Source of the DNA: Roseovarius sp. UBA6217 | Lineage (GTDB): Bacteria; Pseudomonadota; Alphaproteobacteria; Rhodobacterales; Rhodobacteraceae | DNA length: 18,315 nucleotides | Reading direction: 5' to 3' | Assembly (NCBI GenBank): GCA_002421985.1 | Contig: DISF01000086.1 | Coordinates: forward strand, 1 to 18,315 | In this document: piece after piece, positions 6,943-15,948 of the stretch | Numbering within the stretch: the stretch's first letter is position 1 | Layout: every line of letters starts with the position of its first letter | Position numbers and translations under genes: made by a program | The notes under the pieces: model-generated | Seen by the model: the letters and a program-made list of their open reading frames with translations, nothing else | Databases searched by the model: none | What the model was told of the DNA's origin: nothing

Positions 6943-7932
6943 TTATTTCACATCCTTGAAGCACCGGAACCCGAGATGGTAATTGTGGTGGCTGCTCGTC
7001 GACAGCACCGGCCCGCCATGCCAGAACGGGGCGCGCCAGCGGCTCCAATGGGGGTGCGCGCGCACGGTATCCCAGATGAACCAGCTTCCCTTCATCTCGG
7101 TCACGCCAAGCTTGCGGCTGCCCCGGCTCGCCATCTGGTCGGGGGCAAGCGGCAGGTTCATGTGCTCGGCGGCGTTGCCGTCGAGATCGTAGACGCCCAG
7201 CGGGCTGCGGCATTCGGGAAAGCTGCCCGCCGGATAGGTGTTGGAGCCGCAGCCGGTAAAGCTGCCGCCGTTGCAGCTTGCGCTTTTGTGGCTGCCCGTG
7301 GCGCAGACGCCCGAGCGCCATTGCTGCCCGATACTGTAGCGGGCGCTGGCCTGATACCTGGCGTTATGCGCCGCGCGCGCGGCCTGCACGCTCATCCCGA
7401 AGAAATAATCCGGCGGCGTCAGCGCCCCGTGTGACGCCCCTTCCCATTCATGGGCATCGCCGATGCGCTTGCCCTCGGCCCAGCACAGCTCCGCCGCCTC
7501 GCGCGCGCGCACCCATGTCACCGGATACATCCCCGGCACATTGGGATATTCGAACATGTCGGCGCAGACGGTGGCATCCTCTGGCTTTTGCGTGGCCGGA
7601 TCGTAGAGCGGCGCCATGAACGGCGCGCCGCAGATGCGCTCGAACGCGCGGTTGCGGTAATAGCTCTGCGGATCCTGCCCAAGCCTGGCCTCGAGCTGTT
7701 GCGGTGTCATCGGGTGGCGCGTCACCGCCGGGTTGCCCTGGCCGATAAAGCGCGACCCGGCAAAGATGCTGCGGATGCCCTCCATCTGGGGATCGCGCAA
7801 TCCGCGGGCCTGCTGCATCTGCTGGAACATGCGCGCGTTGTTTTCCGCAAGCGTCTGGCCCGACGCGGGCAGCGCCGCCAGCGCCAGCGCCAACAGCCCG
7901 ACCGACAAGGCCCCCGTGATCTGTGTGCGCAT
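6943..7932 (-). CDS. Exported SUMF1/FGE-sulfatase-domain-like protein
   Basis: 329 residues with a clear signal peptide (ALSVGLLALALAALPASG, cleavage near 25). From ~95 to the end it has the formylglycine-generating-enzyme/C-type-lectin-like fold pattern: YPVTWVRAREAAELCWAEGKRIGDAHEWEGA (136-166, in pieces), then SPLGVYDLDGNAAEHMNL (243-260) and a closing HHNYHLGFRCFKDVK. True FGE enzymes carry a paired-cysteine active site in the RGGS...C...YC segment. Here that segment reads KGSWFIWDTVRAHPHWSRWR with no cysteine, so catalysis of formylglycine formation is unlikely and a binding or structural role is more probable (inference). Eight cysteines (101, 123, 150, 210, 220, 228, 241, 324) suggest disulfides in the periplasm. 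AAGGGGGA precedes the ATG by 6 bases. It follows the NAGPA-like gene by 15 bp, so the two are almost certainly co-transcribed. Confidence 0.8.
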   Translation of the reverse strand: MRTQITGALSVGLLALALAALPASGQTLAENNARMFQQMQQARGLRDPQMEGIRSIFAGSRFIGQGNPAVTRHPMTPQQLEARLGQDPQSYYRNRAFERICGAPFMAPLYDPATQKPEDATVCADMFEYPNVPGMYPVTWVRAREAAELCWAEGKRIGDAHEWEGASHGALTPPDYFFGMSVQAARAAHNARYQASARYSIGQQWRSGVCATGSHKSASCNGGSFTGCGSNTYPAGSFPECRSPLGVYDLDGNAAEHMNLPLAPDQMASRGSRKLGVTEMKGSWFIWDTVRAHPHWSRWRAPFWHGGPVLSTSSHHNYHLGFRCFKDVK

Positions 7933-7947
7933 CGTTTTCCCCCTTGT

Positions 7948-9678
7948 CTATTTCCTGAGCAGGTAGATGAAATCGCGGTTGTCGGAAAAGCCCACGAAGC
8001 GCGGGATCGGCGTGCCGTCACGGTCGCGCGAATCGATCGCCGCCATCCCCTGCACGAGGTGTTGCGGCATGAGCGTGCCGTTTTCCGTGACATAAAGCGC
8101 CATATAGGTGTGTTCCTGGCTGTTCATGTCGAGCAGCATGGCGTGATCGCAACCATAGGCCTGAAAGGTGCGCGCCATCGCCGAGGGCGTGGCGGTCGAG
8201 AAATAGGCGTAGATCAGGAAATCCCGCCCCGCGACCGATTTCATGCAGGCCCCGCCGCGCAGCGTGCGCAGGTCCGCCTCGGCAGAGCCGGACCAGTTGC
8301 CGCCAAGCCAGCTTGTGACCTGCTCGCCCGCGGCCCCGTTCTCGACCAGCGGCACACCGTTTTGGCGCGCAAAGCGGACGCGCGGCAAAAGCGCGCGATC
8401 CTCCTCGCGCCAGGTGCGCATATGCACCGACCCGTCATCGAGCACGAAGAGCGTAGACAAGCCCGGATGCAGCTTGCTGAAGATCACCCCGTTGACGAGA
8501 AAGCCGTAATGGCTGCCCTTGTTGGCATAGGCCAGATCGCCCGCGCGCCACGCCCCGTGGTCGCGCTTGAACCCGCCGGCAAAGGTCGCGGCGACCCGGT
8601 CGGTCAGCGCCGGGCTGAGCATCCCGGTGCGCACCAGCGGCGCGGCGCGGTCAAAGCCGTCGGGCCCCGGCAGGCCGCGCGTGCGCACGCCCTCGGGCGG
8701 GCGCGGCGACCAGTCAAGGCGCGGGTGGTCGGTGCCCGGCTCGTAACCCAGATCGAATTGCGACATGTCGAACCCGACGAGATAGACATCGGCGCGCCGC
8801 TCGACCGCGTCGAGCCCGTTGGTCCGGCCCGGCCCGTTCAGCACATCGGGATGGATCATGCCCGGCTGCATGGCGCTGGCATAGATGCCCGGCGCGTCCT
8901 TGACGGCATACCAGCTCCCGGCCTCCATGCCGCCCTCGGCCCCCTCCGGTTCGAAGCCGAAATAGGTGCGGATCACCGGGTGCTGCGAGAGCCGCGCGCG
9001 GCCAAGCTCTGCCGCGACATCGCCCGACGCGGCACCCGCGACCACCTCGCCCGAGCTCATATAGGCGTCCTCGTAGAACGATCCCTTGATCATACCGACG
9101 ATGCTTTCGCCAAAGACAACGTTGTCGCGCAGGAATTCCGTCACCGCCTCGCGGCTGGTGCGCGAGCCGCGCATCTCGTTGCGCAGAAACGCGCGCCCGT
9201 TGCAGATCGGCGCATAAGGCAGGCCCGAAGCGATGGCGCGGTCAAGCTCGGAGGTGCGGCCCTGCCACGGTGTGCAGCGCTCTTCGATTCCGTCGCGCGC
9301 GAACAGAAGCGCCGGGGCCTCTGTCTCTGTCAGCGACAGGCGCGTATGCGCGGGATCCGACAGTTCGAGGTGATGGCTTGCCGTGCGCCCCGATCCGTCA
9401 CCGGCCACGACATCGAGCACGAACCACGCATTGATCCCCGGATTGAGCGCGATCAGGCGCAGCTCGCCCCCCTCTGGCAGGCGCGTCTCGACCGTGCGCC
9501 GGAAGGGTTGGATTTCGAGGATCGTCTTGGGCCGGTCGGCGTCGTAATCGGCCCATTGCGCTTCGGCGAGTGTGCCTTCGGTGCGGCGGATATCTGTGGC
9601 CGCCGCCGATTGGGCGGCGGCAAGCGCGAGACAGGGCAGCATCGCCCCGAACAGGTGTCTTTTCAGTGAATGCAACAT
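7948..9678 (-). CDS. Exported protein with phosphodiester glycosidase (NAGPA)-like domain
   Basis: 576 residues starting MLHSLKRHLFGAMLPCLALAAAQSAAATDIR (in two parts), a signal peptide cut near 27. Residues ~30-380 are a large N-terminal region of no family known to me, starting with a beta-rich part. Residues ~385-520 resemble the phosphodiester glycosidase/NAGPA domain: GSHYGFLVNGVIFSKLHPG, then STLFVLDDGSVHMRTW, ARQNGVPLVENG, and CDHAMLLDMNSQEHTYMALY, matching the family's 'NG...VL.DG..., ARQNG, AM.LDIN' layout. NAGPA proteins uncover mannose-6-phosphate in animals; bacterial relatives act on envelope or spore polysaccharides (known). The exact substrate here is unknown. The ATG at 9678 was chosen because it opens the signal peptide; an upstream extension to 9789 is not signal-like. 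It lies downstream of mraY, 123 bp apart, same strand, so it may be read through from the dcw operon. Confidence 0.7.
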   Translation of the reverse strand: MLHSLKRHLFGAMLPCLALAAAQSAAATDIRRTEGTLAEAQWADYDADRPKTILEIQPFRRTVETRLPEGGELRLIALNPGINAWFVLDVVAGDGSGRTASHHLELSDPAHTRLSLTETEAPALLFARDGIEERCTPWQGRTSELDRAIASGLPYAPICNGRAFLRNEMRGSRTSREAVTEFLRDNVVFGESIVGMIKGSFYEDAYMSSGEVVAGAASGDVAAELGRARLSQHPVIRTYFGFEPEGAEGGMEAGSWYAVKDAPGIYASAMQPGMIHPDVLNGPGRTNGLDAVERRADVYLVGFDMSQFDLGYEPGTDHPRLDWSPRPPEGVRTRGLPGPDGFDRAAPLVRTGMLSPALTDRVAATFAGGFKRDHGAWRAGDLAYANKGSHYGFLVNGVIFSKLHPGLSTLFVLDDGSVHMRTWREEDRALLPRVRFARQNGVPLVENGAAGEQVTSWLGGNWSGSAEADLRTLRGGACMKSVAGRDFLIYAYFSTATPSAMARTFQAYGCDHAMLLDMNSQEHTYMALYVTENGTLMPQHLVQGMAAIDSRDRDGTPIPRFVGFSDNRDFIYLLRK

Positions 9679-9801
9679 GAACAACAGGTTTCTCTCGGGG
9701 TGGTCGGGAACCCGGGAAGATGGCGGGCAGCGGATATGCGCCCAGCTTATCGCCGCCCTGTCCGGCGCGTCAATGTCGCGTCGTCGCAAACCCCGCCGAT
9801 T

Positions 9802-10884
9802 TCAACGCAATTTCAACGTCGCAAGCCCGATCAATGCGAGGATCAGCGCGATGATCCAGAAGCGGATGACGATCGTCGGTTCGGCCCAGCCCTTCTTTTC
9901 GTAATGATGGTGGATGGGGGCCATGAGGAACACACGCTTGCCGGTGCGCTTGAAATAGAGCACCTGCACGATCACCGACAGCGCCTCGGCCACAAAGAGC
10001 CCGCCGACGATGCCCAGCACCAGCTCGTGCTTGGTGGCGACCGCGATCGCGCCCAGCGCGCCGCCCAGCGCGAGCGAGCCGGTATCGCCCATGAACACCG
10101 CCGCCGGGGGCGCATTATACCACAAAAAGCCAAGCCCCCCGCCCGCAAGCCCGGCAACAAAGATGAGAAGCTCGCCGGTGCCCGGCACATAGTGCAGGCC
10201 CAGATATTCGGTGAAATCGGTGCGTCCAACGGTATAGGCGATGATGCCGAGCGTGCCCGACGCGATCATCACCGGCATGATCGCCAGCCCGTCAAGCCCG
10301 TCGGTGAGGTTGACGGCATTGGCCGCCCCCACGATCACGATCATCGCGAAGGGGATGAAGAAAATCCCCATGTCGATCAGCACATTCTTGAACACCGGCA
10401 GCGCCAGTTGCCATTGCAGTTCGGCCGGGTGGTGCCAGCTTGCCCAGAGCGTGGCCACAAGCGCTATGGCAAAACCCAACCCGAGCCGCACCTTGCCCGG
10501 CACGCCCTTGTGGTTGCCCTTGGAGACCTTGGCGTAATCGTCGGCAAAGCCGATGAGGGCAAAACCCAGCGTCACGAACAGCACCAGCCAGACATAAGCA
10601 TTGTCAAGCCGCGCCCAGAGCAGCGTCGAGGTCATGAGCGCGCCGACGATCAGCAAGCCGCCCATCGTCGGGGTGCCGGCCTTGGCGAAATGTGTCTCGG
10701 GGCCGTCTGCGCGGATCGGCTGGCCCTTGCCCTGACGCCGGCGCAGCGTCAGGATCAGCGGCGGCCCGAAGATGAAGCCGAAGACAAGCGCGGTGAGAAA
10801 CGCCCCGCCCGCCCGGAAGGTGATGTAGCGAAACAGGTTGAACACGTCGCCGCCATCCGACAGCAGGGTAAGCCAGTAAAGCAT
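9802..10884 (-). CDS. mraY: Phospho-N-acetylmuramoyl-pentapeptide transferase MraY
   Basis: 360 residues, exactly the usual length. It transfers phospho-MurNAc-pentapeptide from UDP to undecaprenyl phosphate in the inner membrane, forming lipid I. About ten membrane helices are visible. Hallmarks are the catalytic aspartate pair in GFADDYAK (Asp115, Asp116), NLTDGLDGL (192-200), FMGDTGS with Asp267, and PIHHHYEKKGW (His325-327). The N-terminal MLYWLT and C-terminal GLATLKLR match the family ends. Its ATG shares one base with the murF stop (TGATG), showing translational coupling. In Rhodobacterales it is normally followed by murD; here the next gene is the unrelated NAGPA-like gene, so the dcw cluster is split at this point. 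Confidence 0.97.
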   Translation of the reverse strand: MLYWLTLLSDGGDVFNLFRYITFRAGGAFLTALVFGFIFGPPLILTLRRRQGKGQPIRADGPETHFAKAGTPTMGGLLIVGALMTSTLLWARLDNAYVWLVLFVTLGFALIGFADDYAKVSKGNHKGVPGKVRLGLGFAIALVATLWASWHHPAELQWQLALPVFKNVLIDMGIFFIPFAMIVIVGAANAVNLTDGLDGLAIMPVMIASGTLGIIAYTVGRTDFTEYLGLHYVPGTGELLIFVAGLAGGGLGFLWYNAPPAAVFMGDTGSLALGGALGAIAVATKHELVLGIVGGLFVAEALSVIVQVLYFKRTGKRVFLMAPIHHHYEKKGWAEPTIVIRFWIIALILALIGLATLKLR

Positions 10885-12320
10885 CAGACTTGGTCCTTTT
10901 CCTCGGTGCGGCCCGCGCGGCGCAGGGCATCCGCGATGACGCTCACGCGGCTGCCCTTGGAGCCCTTGACGAGCACCACATCGCCGGCGTCGATGAGCCG
11001 ATGGGCCTCGGCGGCCAGCGCCTCGGCGGTCTCGGCGCGGCGGCCGCGTTTTTCCTCGGGCAGGGCGTCCCACAGGGCGCGCATCCGGAGGCCTATGCAA
11101 TGCACCTCGTCCACCGCCTGCATCGCGGGCAGATCGGCGAGCGCGGCATGAAGCGCCGCCTCGCGCGCACCCAGTTCCAGCATGTCGCCGAGAATGGCGA
11201 TGCGCCGGCCACGCGCCACCCGGCCGACATCGTCGCGCGGGCGCGCGGCGGCCAGCACGTCGAGCGCGGCTTCCATCGAGGCGGGGTTGGCGTTGAACGC
11301 ATCGTCGATAAGGTCGATGCTCATATGATCGTCGGCAAGGTCGAGCACGAGGTGCTGGCGGGTGCCGCGCCCCTCGGGCGGGGTCCAGCGCGCGAGATCC
11401 GCGATGGCCACCGCACGGTCAAGCCCCAGCGCCGCGACCGTGGCCAGCACCGCCAGCCCGTTCATGGCGAAATGCCGCCCCGGCGTGGCAATCTTGTAGA
11501 GCAGCGGCGAGCGCCAGGCGCGGGCGCGCGCCACGGTGGCCCGCTCGTGCAGATCGACCGACAAGAGCCGGTGATGCGCGCCGCGCGCGCGGCCAAAGCC
11601 GATCACGCGGCGGGCATGGGCGCGCGCCGCCGCGCGCAGGATTGGCGCGGTGTCGATATCGGTATGGTAGATGGCGGTGCCGTCCGGCTCCAGCCCCTGA
11701 TAGATGGCGGCCTTCTCGCGGGCGATCCCGCCCAGATCGTCGAACGCCGCGAGATGGGCCGCCGCGACGGTGGTGACGATCGCGATATGGGGCCGCGCCA
11801 TGCGCGACAGCGGCGCGATCTCGCCCGGCGCGTTCATGCCGATCTCGATCACCGCGAACCGGGTATCGGCGGGCATCCGTGCCAGCGTCAGCGGCACGCC
11901 CCAATGGTTGTTATAGCTCGCCTCGGCGGCATGGGTGCGCCCCTGCGATCCGAGAACGGCGCGCAGCATTTCCTTGGTCGAGGTCTTGCCGACCGAGCCG
12001 GTGACGGCGATGACGCGGCCCGTCATGCGCGCGCGTGCGGCGCGGCCAAGCGCCTCAAGGCCGCGCTGCACGTCATCCACCACCAGAAGCGGCGCATCGG
12101 CGGGCAGGCCCTCGGGGAGGCGCGCGACCATCGCCGCCGCTGCGCCCTGTGCCAGCGCCTGGGCCACGAATTCGTGGCCGTCGCGCGCAGCACTCAGCGC
12201 CACGAAGAGATCACCGGGTGCCAGCGTGCGCGTGTCGATCGAGACGCCGGTGGCGGCCCAGTCGCCGGTGGCGCGCCCGCCGGTGGCCTTTGCGGCTTCG
12301 GTCGCGGTCCAGAGCGTCAT
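10884..12320 (-). CDS. murF: UDP-MurNAc-tripeptide--D-Ala-D-Ala ligase MurF
   Basis: 478 residues. It adds D-Ala-D-Ala to UDP-MurNAc-tripeptide using ATP, the last cytoplasmic step of the pentapeptide precursor. The three Mur-ligase domains are present: the N-terminal substrate domain (1-~100), the ATP-binding domain with TGSVGKTST (107-115), EASYNNHWGVPLTL (133-146) and VIEIGMNAPGEI, and the C-terminal domain with DDAFNANPASM, which is the MurF hallmark, and ILGDMLELG. YNNHxG and NANPxSM distinguish it from MurE. It overlaps murE by four bases (ATGA) upstream and mraY by one base downstream. Confidence 0.96.
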   Translation of the reverse strand: MTLWTATEAAKATGGRATGDWAATGVSIDTRTLAPGDLFVALSAARDGHEFVAQALAQGAAAAMVARLPEGLPADAPLLVVDDVQRGLEALGRAARARMTGRVIAVTGSVGKTSTKEMLRAVLGSQGRTHAAEASYNNHWGVPLTLARMPADTRFAVIEIGMNAPGEIAPLSRMARPHIAIVTTVAAAHLAAFDDLGGIAREKAAIYQGLEPDGTAIYHTDIDTAPILRAAARAHARRVIGFGRARGAHHRLLSVDLHERATVARARAWRSPLLYKIATPGRHFAMNGLAVLATVAALGLDRAVAIADLARWTPPEGRGTRQHLVLDLADDHMSIDLIDDAFNANPASMEAALDVLAAARPRDDVGRVARGRRIAILGDMLELGAREAALHAALADLPAMQAVDEVHCIGLRMRALWDALPEEKRGRRAETAEALAAEAHRLIDAGDVVLVKGSKGSRVSVIADALRRAGRTEEKDQV

Positions 12321-13798
12321 GCCACGCCCCCGTCGAGCACCGAGACGGCAAGGCTCGCCTGTTCGGCATCATCGAATGGCAGCACGTCGGTGCCCACGAC
12401 CTGCCCGGTCTCGTGGCCCTTGCCGCAGATCAGGAGCGCATCGCCGGGGCCGAGCGTGTCGACGCCGCGCAGGATCGCCTCGGCGCGGTCGGCCACCTCG
12501 GCCGCGCCGGGGCAGCCCGCGCGCACGGCGGCACGGATCGTGGCCGGGTCTTCGCTGCGGGGGTTGTCGTCGGTGACGATGACGGCATCGGCGAATTGCG
12601 CGGCGGCCTGTCCCATCAGGGGCCGCTTGCCGCGGTCGCGGTCGCCGCCCGCGCCGATGATCGCGGTGAGGCGGCCCATGACATGCGGGCGCAACGCGCG
12701 CAGCGCGGTGGCCACGGCGTCGGGGGTGTGGGCGTAATCGACGAACACCGCCGCGCCGGTATGCCGGGTCGCGGCAAGCTGCATCCGCCCGCGCACCGTG
12801 ACCATGCCGGGCAGGGCGGCGATCACGCGGTCTGCCTCGGCCCCGGCGGCGATGGCAAGGGCGGCGGCGAGCGCCACGTTTTCGGCCTGAAAGCCGCCGA
12901 TGAGGTCAAGCCGCACCTGGTGGCTGCGGTCCTCCCAGTCAAAGCGCAGCACCTGGCCGGTGGCGTCAAAGCGCTGGCCGGTGATGTGCAGATCGGCCCC
13001 CGCGCGGCGGCCCACGGTGATGAGATCGTGCCCGCGCGCCGCCGCGATCCCTGCCATATGGGTGCCGTTTGGGTCGTCGATATTGACCACGGCCACCCCG
13101 TCCTCGGGCAGAACGCGGGCGAAGAGCCCGGCCTTGGCATCGAGATAGGCGGCGAAATCGGGGTGATAGTCGAGGTGATCCTGGGTGATGTTGGTGAATG
13201 CCGCCGCGCGGAGCCGCACGCCATCGAGGCGGCGCTGGTCAAGCCCGTGCGACGAGGCCTCCATCGCGGCATGGGTCACGCCCTCGCGCACGCAGCGCGC
13301 CAGCAGGCGGTGAAGCGTGACCGGATCGGGGGTGGTGTGGGTCATCGCCGCGCTGATCGCGCCCTCGACACCGGTGGTGCCGAGATTGACGGCATCGAGG
13401 CCAAGGGCCTCCCATATCTGGCGGGTGAATGTCGCGACCGAGGTCTTGCCGTTGGTGCCGGTGACGGCAACCATCGTTTCGGGCTGGGCACCGAACCACA
13501 GGGCCGCGGCATAGGCGAGCGTCTGGCGCGGGTCTTCGGCGAGGACAAGGGCGGCATCCGCGCCCGCCAGCGCATCGGCGGCGAGCCGCGCGCCGGCCGC
13601 GTCGGTGAGGATCGCGCTTGCGCCCGCCTCAAGCGCGGCGGGGATGAAGCGCGCGCCATGCACCAAGGTGCCGGGCAGCGCGGCAAAGAGCGCGCCATCG
13701 CGCACCGCGCGGCTGTCGCTGGTGATCGCGCTCACCCGTGCCTGTCGCCCGCCCTGCGCGGTCAGGCCCAGCTCTGCCAATGATCGGATTTGCGCCAC
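12317..13798 (-). CDS. murE: UDP-MurNAc-L-Ala-D-Glu--meso-diaminopimelate ligase MurE
   Basis: 493 residues. It adds meso-diaminopimelate to UDP-MurNAc-L-Ala-D-Glu. The P-loop is TGTNGKTS (113-120). MEASSHGLDQRRL (179-191) and FTNITQDHLDYH (201-212) follow, and Lys222 in DAKAGLF is the position of the carbamylated lysine. DDNPRSEDP (410-418) carries the DNPR motif that marks specificity for meso-DAP rather than lysine, as expected in a Gram-negative. VDYAHTPDA and GAGGDRDRGKRPLMG are further family marks. It lies 21 bp after ftsI and overlaps murF by ATGA. All key residues appear intact. Confidence 0.97.
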   Translation of the reverse strand: MAQIRSLAELGLTAQGGRQARVSAITSDSRAVRDGALFAALPGTLVHGARFIPAALEAGASAILTDAAGARLAADALAGADAALVLAEDPRQTLAYAAALWFGAQPETMVAVTGTNGKTSVATFTRQIWEALGLDAVNLGTTGVEGAISAAMTHTTPDPVTLHRLLARCVREGVTHAAMEASSHGLDQRRLDGVRLRAAAFTNITQDHLDYHPDFAAYLDAKAGLFARVLPEDGVAVVNIDDPNGTHMAGIAAARGHDLITVGRRAGADLHITGQRFDATGQVLRFDWEDRSHQVRLDLIGGFQAENVALAAALAIAAGAEADRVIAALPGMVTVRGRMQLAATRHTGAAVFVDYAHTPDAVATALRALRPHVMGRLTAIIGAGGDRDRGKRPLMGQAAAQFADAVIVTDDNPRSEDPATIRAAVRAGCPGAAEVADRAEAILRGVDTLGPGDALLICGKGHETGQVVGTDVLPFDDAEQASLAVSVLDGGVA

Positions 13799-13819
13799 GC
13801 GCCTGCCACCCCTGTCGCC

Positions 13820-15601
13820 TCAGTTCGATACGCGCCTTATAGCAGCCGCCCCGGCCTGTTCAATCGCGGGTCTGAGGCCCAGAAGGGGCGCGGTGCGGCG
13901 GATGATTTCGGCGGCCACGGGCACCGCCGTCCACCCTGCCGTGCGGCGCGGCTCGTCGCCCGAGGTTTCCACCGGCTCGTCAAGCGTGACGACGATCACG
14001 TATTTCGGATCGTCGGCGGGGAACATGCCCGCGAAGGTCGCAATCACCTTGTCCTTGTGATAGCCGCCTCCGGGGGCGGGCTTGTCGGCGGTGCCGGTCT
14101 TGCCGCCCACCGCATAACCGGGCACCTCGGCAAGGCTTGCGGTGCCATCCGCCACCACCTGGCGCAGCAGCGCGCGCATGGTGGCCGATGTCGCCTCGGA
14201 TATCACGCGCGGCCCCGGCGCGCGGGCAGGATCGTGCAGGAGCGTGGGCGTCACCTTGCGCCCGCCGCCCACCACGGTGGCATAGGCGGCGGCAAGGTGC
14301 AGCGGGCTGATGGCAAGGCCGTGGCCGTAAGAGATGGTCATGGTCGACAGCTCTGACCAGTTCGACGGCAGCAGCGGTTGGCTGCCGCCCGCCTCGGTGA
14401 TCTCGAGCGGCACCGGATCGAGCAGGCCCAGCGCGCCCAGAAAGGCGCGTTGCTGTTCGGCCCCGGTTTCGATCGCGATGCGCGCGGTGCCCACGTTCGA
14501 CGATTTCACCAGCACCTGCGCAACGCTGAGTTCGCGCCCGTAATTGCGGTAGTCGCGGATCCTGAATTTGCCCCATGTCATCGGGCTTTGGGTGTTGATG
14601 ATCGTGTCGGGCGTCACCTGCCCGCGATCAAGCGCCTGCGCGATGGTAAAGGTCTTGGCGGTAGAGCCCAATTCATAGACGCCCTGCACCGCGCGGTTGA
14701 ACAGCGGGCTGTCGTCGGGCCGGCCCTCGACGGGCGGCGCGGGGCGGGTGTTGGGGTCGAAATCCGGCAGCGAGGCGATGGCCACGATCTCTCCGGTGCG
14801 CGCCTCCATCAGGATGCCCGCCGCGCCGCGCGCGTTCATGATGCTCATGCCGCCCGCCAGCACCTTTTCCAGCGCCGCCTGCACGCTCAGATCGAGCGAC
14901 AGGCGCAGCGGCTCGTGGGCGCGGGCCGGGTCGCGCAGGCGCGCATCAAGCGCCTTCTCGATCCCGGCGACGCCCACCACCTCGGCGGCGCTGACCCCCT
15001 CATTGCCAAATCCGGCCCCGCCCAGCACATGCGCGGCCAGCCGCCCGTTGGGATATAGCCGCATCTCGCGCGGGCCGAACAGCAAGCCCGGCTCGCCGAT
15101 ATCATGCACCGCCTGTTTCTGCTCGGGGCTGAGCGTGCGGCGCAGCCACAGGAACTTGCGCGTGCCGGTGAAATCGCGGCGCAGGCGCTCGGCGTCGAGA
15201 TCGGGGAAGATCGCGGCCAGCTTGATCGCCGCGCCCTCGGGGTCGATCATCTGCGGCGGCTGGGCATAAAGGCTGAACGTGTCGAAATTGGTGGCCAGCA
15301 CCCGGCCCTTGCGGTCGGTGATATCGGCGCGCTGGGCAAGGATGCGCGCGCTGCTGGCCTCGCTGCGCGGCTCGGCAGGCTCGGATTGCGCAAGCACCGC
15401 CATCTGCCCGCCGATCACGGTGAACCCGGCCAGAAACAGCCCCGCCAGCACCAGAAGCCGCCCCTCGGCGCGGCGGCGGGTGCGGTCGCGCTGCTCCTCG
15501 ATGCGCAGGCGGATGTTCTCGCGCTCGATGGCGTCGGGGTTCTCGCCCTTGCGGCGGGCGTCGAGAATGCGCGCCAGCGGGCGCAGGGGCGTGCGGATCA
15601 T
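13820..15601 (-). CDS. ftsI: Division-specific transpeptidase FtsI (PBP3)
   Basis: 593 residues, a class B penicillin-binding protein that crosslinks septal peptidoglycan in the periplasm. It has a basic, 45-residue cytoplasmic N-terminus, one membrane helix (~48-70, LLVLAGLFLAGFTVIGGQMAVL), a pedestal domain starting ADITDRKGRVLATN (92-105), and a transpeptidase domain with the three active-site motifs: STAK (Ser313-Lys316), SSN (367-369) and KTGT (501-504). The early helix NPDAIERENIRLRIEEQRDR is a charged extension that could contact cytoplasmic partners. It overlaps ftsL by ATGA and is followed by murE after 21 bp. All catalytic motifs are intact. Confidence 0.97.
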   Translation of the reverse strand: MIRTPLRPLARILDARRKGENPDAIERENIRLRIEEQRDRTRRRAEGRLLVLAGLFLAGFTVIGGQMAVLAQSEPAEPRSEASSARILAQRADITDRKGRVLATNFDTFSLYAQPPQMIDPEGAAIKLAAIFPDLDAERLRRDFTGTRKFLWLRRTLSPEQKQAVHDIGEPGLLFGPREMRLYPNGRLAAHVLGGAGFGNEGVSAAEVVGVAGIEKALDARLRDPARAHEPLRLSLDLSVQAALEKVLAGGMSIMNARGAAGILMEARTGEIVAIASLPDFDPNTRPAPPVEGRPDDSPLFNRAVQGVYELGSTAKTFTIAQALDRGQVTPDTIINTQSPMTWGKFRIRDYRNYGRELSVAQVLVKSSNVGTARIAIETGAEQQRAFLGALGLLDPVPLEITEAGGSQPLLPSNWSELSTMTISYGHGLAISPLHLAAAYATVVGGGRKVTPTLLHDPARAPGPRVISEATSATMRALLRQVVADGTASLAEVPGYAVGGKTGTADKPAPGGGYHKDKVIATFAGMFPADDPKYVIVVTLDEPVETSGDEPRRTAGWTAVPVAAEIIRRTAPLLGLRPAIEQAGAAAIRRVSN

Positions 15602-15948
15602 GGGTGCTCTCCGTCATTCATGACATCGACGGGGTTGGTGATGGTCAAATTCTGCGCGGCCACGGGATAGGTGACCTGATCTATGCGCCCGAACTGATGC
15701 GGTTGCAGCGGCATCAGACCCAGCCGGTCGAAATTCAGCTCGACCAGGTCCAAAAGCCGCTCGGGGCGGTTGAGATAGGCCCATTCCGCCCCCAGCATCC
15801 GCAGCCGCTGGCGGGCGGTGGCGATGTCGGATTGCAGCGCGTCGGCGCGTGCCAGCGCCTCCTGCGTGCGGTAATTCTCGCGGTAGGCCCAGAAGGCGAG
15901 GCCGATCACGGCCAGCGCGGTGACGATGTGAACAAGGCTGCGCATCAT
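15598..15948 (-). CDS. ftsL: Cell division protein FtsL
   Basis: 116 residues. FtsL is a bitopic divisome protein that, with FtsB and FtsQ, activates FtsWI. A short cytoplasmic end precedes one membrane helix at ~5-21 (LVHIVTALAVIGLAFWAY), then a heptad-like coiled coil (TQEALARADALQSDIATARQRL, shown in parts) and LNRPERLLDLVELNFDRLGL, typical for the alphaproteobacterial family. Identity rests mainly on topology, size and its position between rsmH and ftsI. Two adjacent ATGs exist (15948 and 15945); the first overlaps the rsmH stop as ATGA and is chosen. Its stop overlaps the ftsI start the same way. Confidence 0.92.
   Translation of the reverse strand: MMRSLVHIVTALAVIGLAFWAYRENYRTQEALARADALQSDIATARQRLRMLGAEWAYLNRPERLLDLVELNFDRLGLMPLQPHQFGRIDQVTYPVAAQNLTITNPVDVMNDGEHP

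Noticed and set aside
7450..9669. 739-codon plus-strand open frame
   Set aside because: It is antisense to the NAGPA-like and SUMF1-like genes; its His/Arg/Ala-rich composition is a by-product of GC-rich codons on the other strand.
9679..9801. Terminator or extra gene between mraY and the NAGPA-like gene
   Set aside because: I saw no convincing hairpin with a T-tract and no open frame with coding character, so read-through from mraY remains possible.
10890..13783. Long plus-strand open frames opposite murF and murE
   Set aside because: They are antisense to unmistakable Mur ligases and have low-complexity Arg/Gly/His translations without domains.
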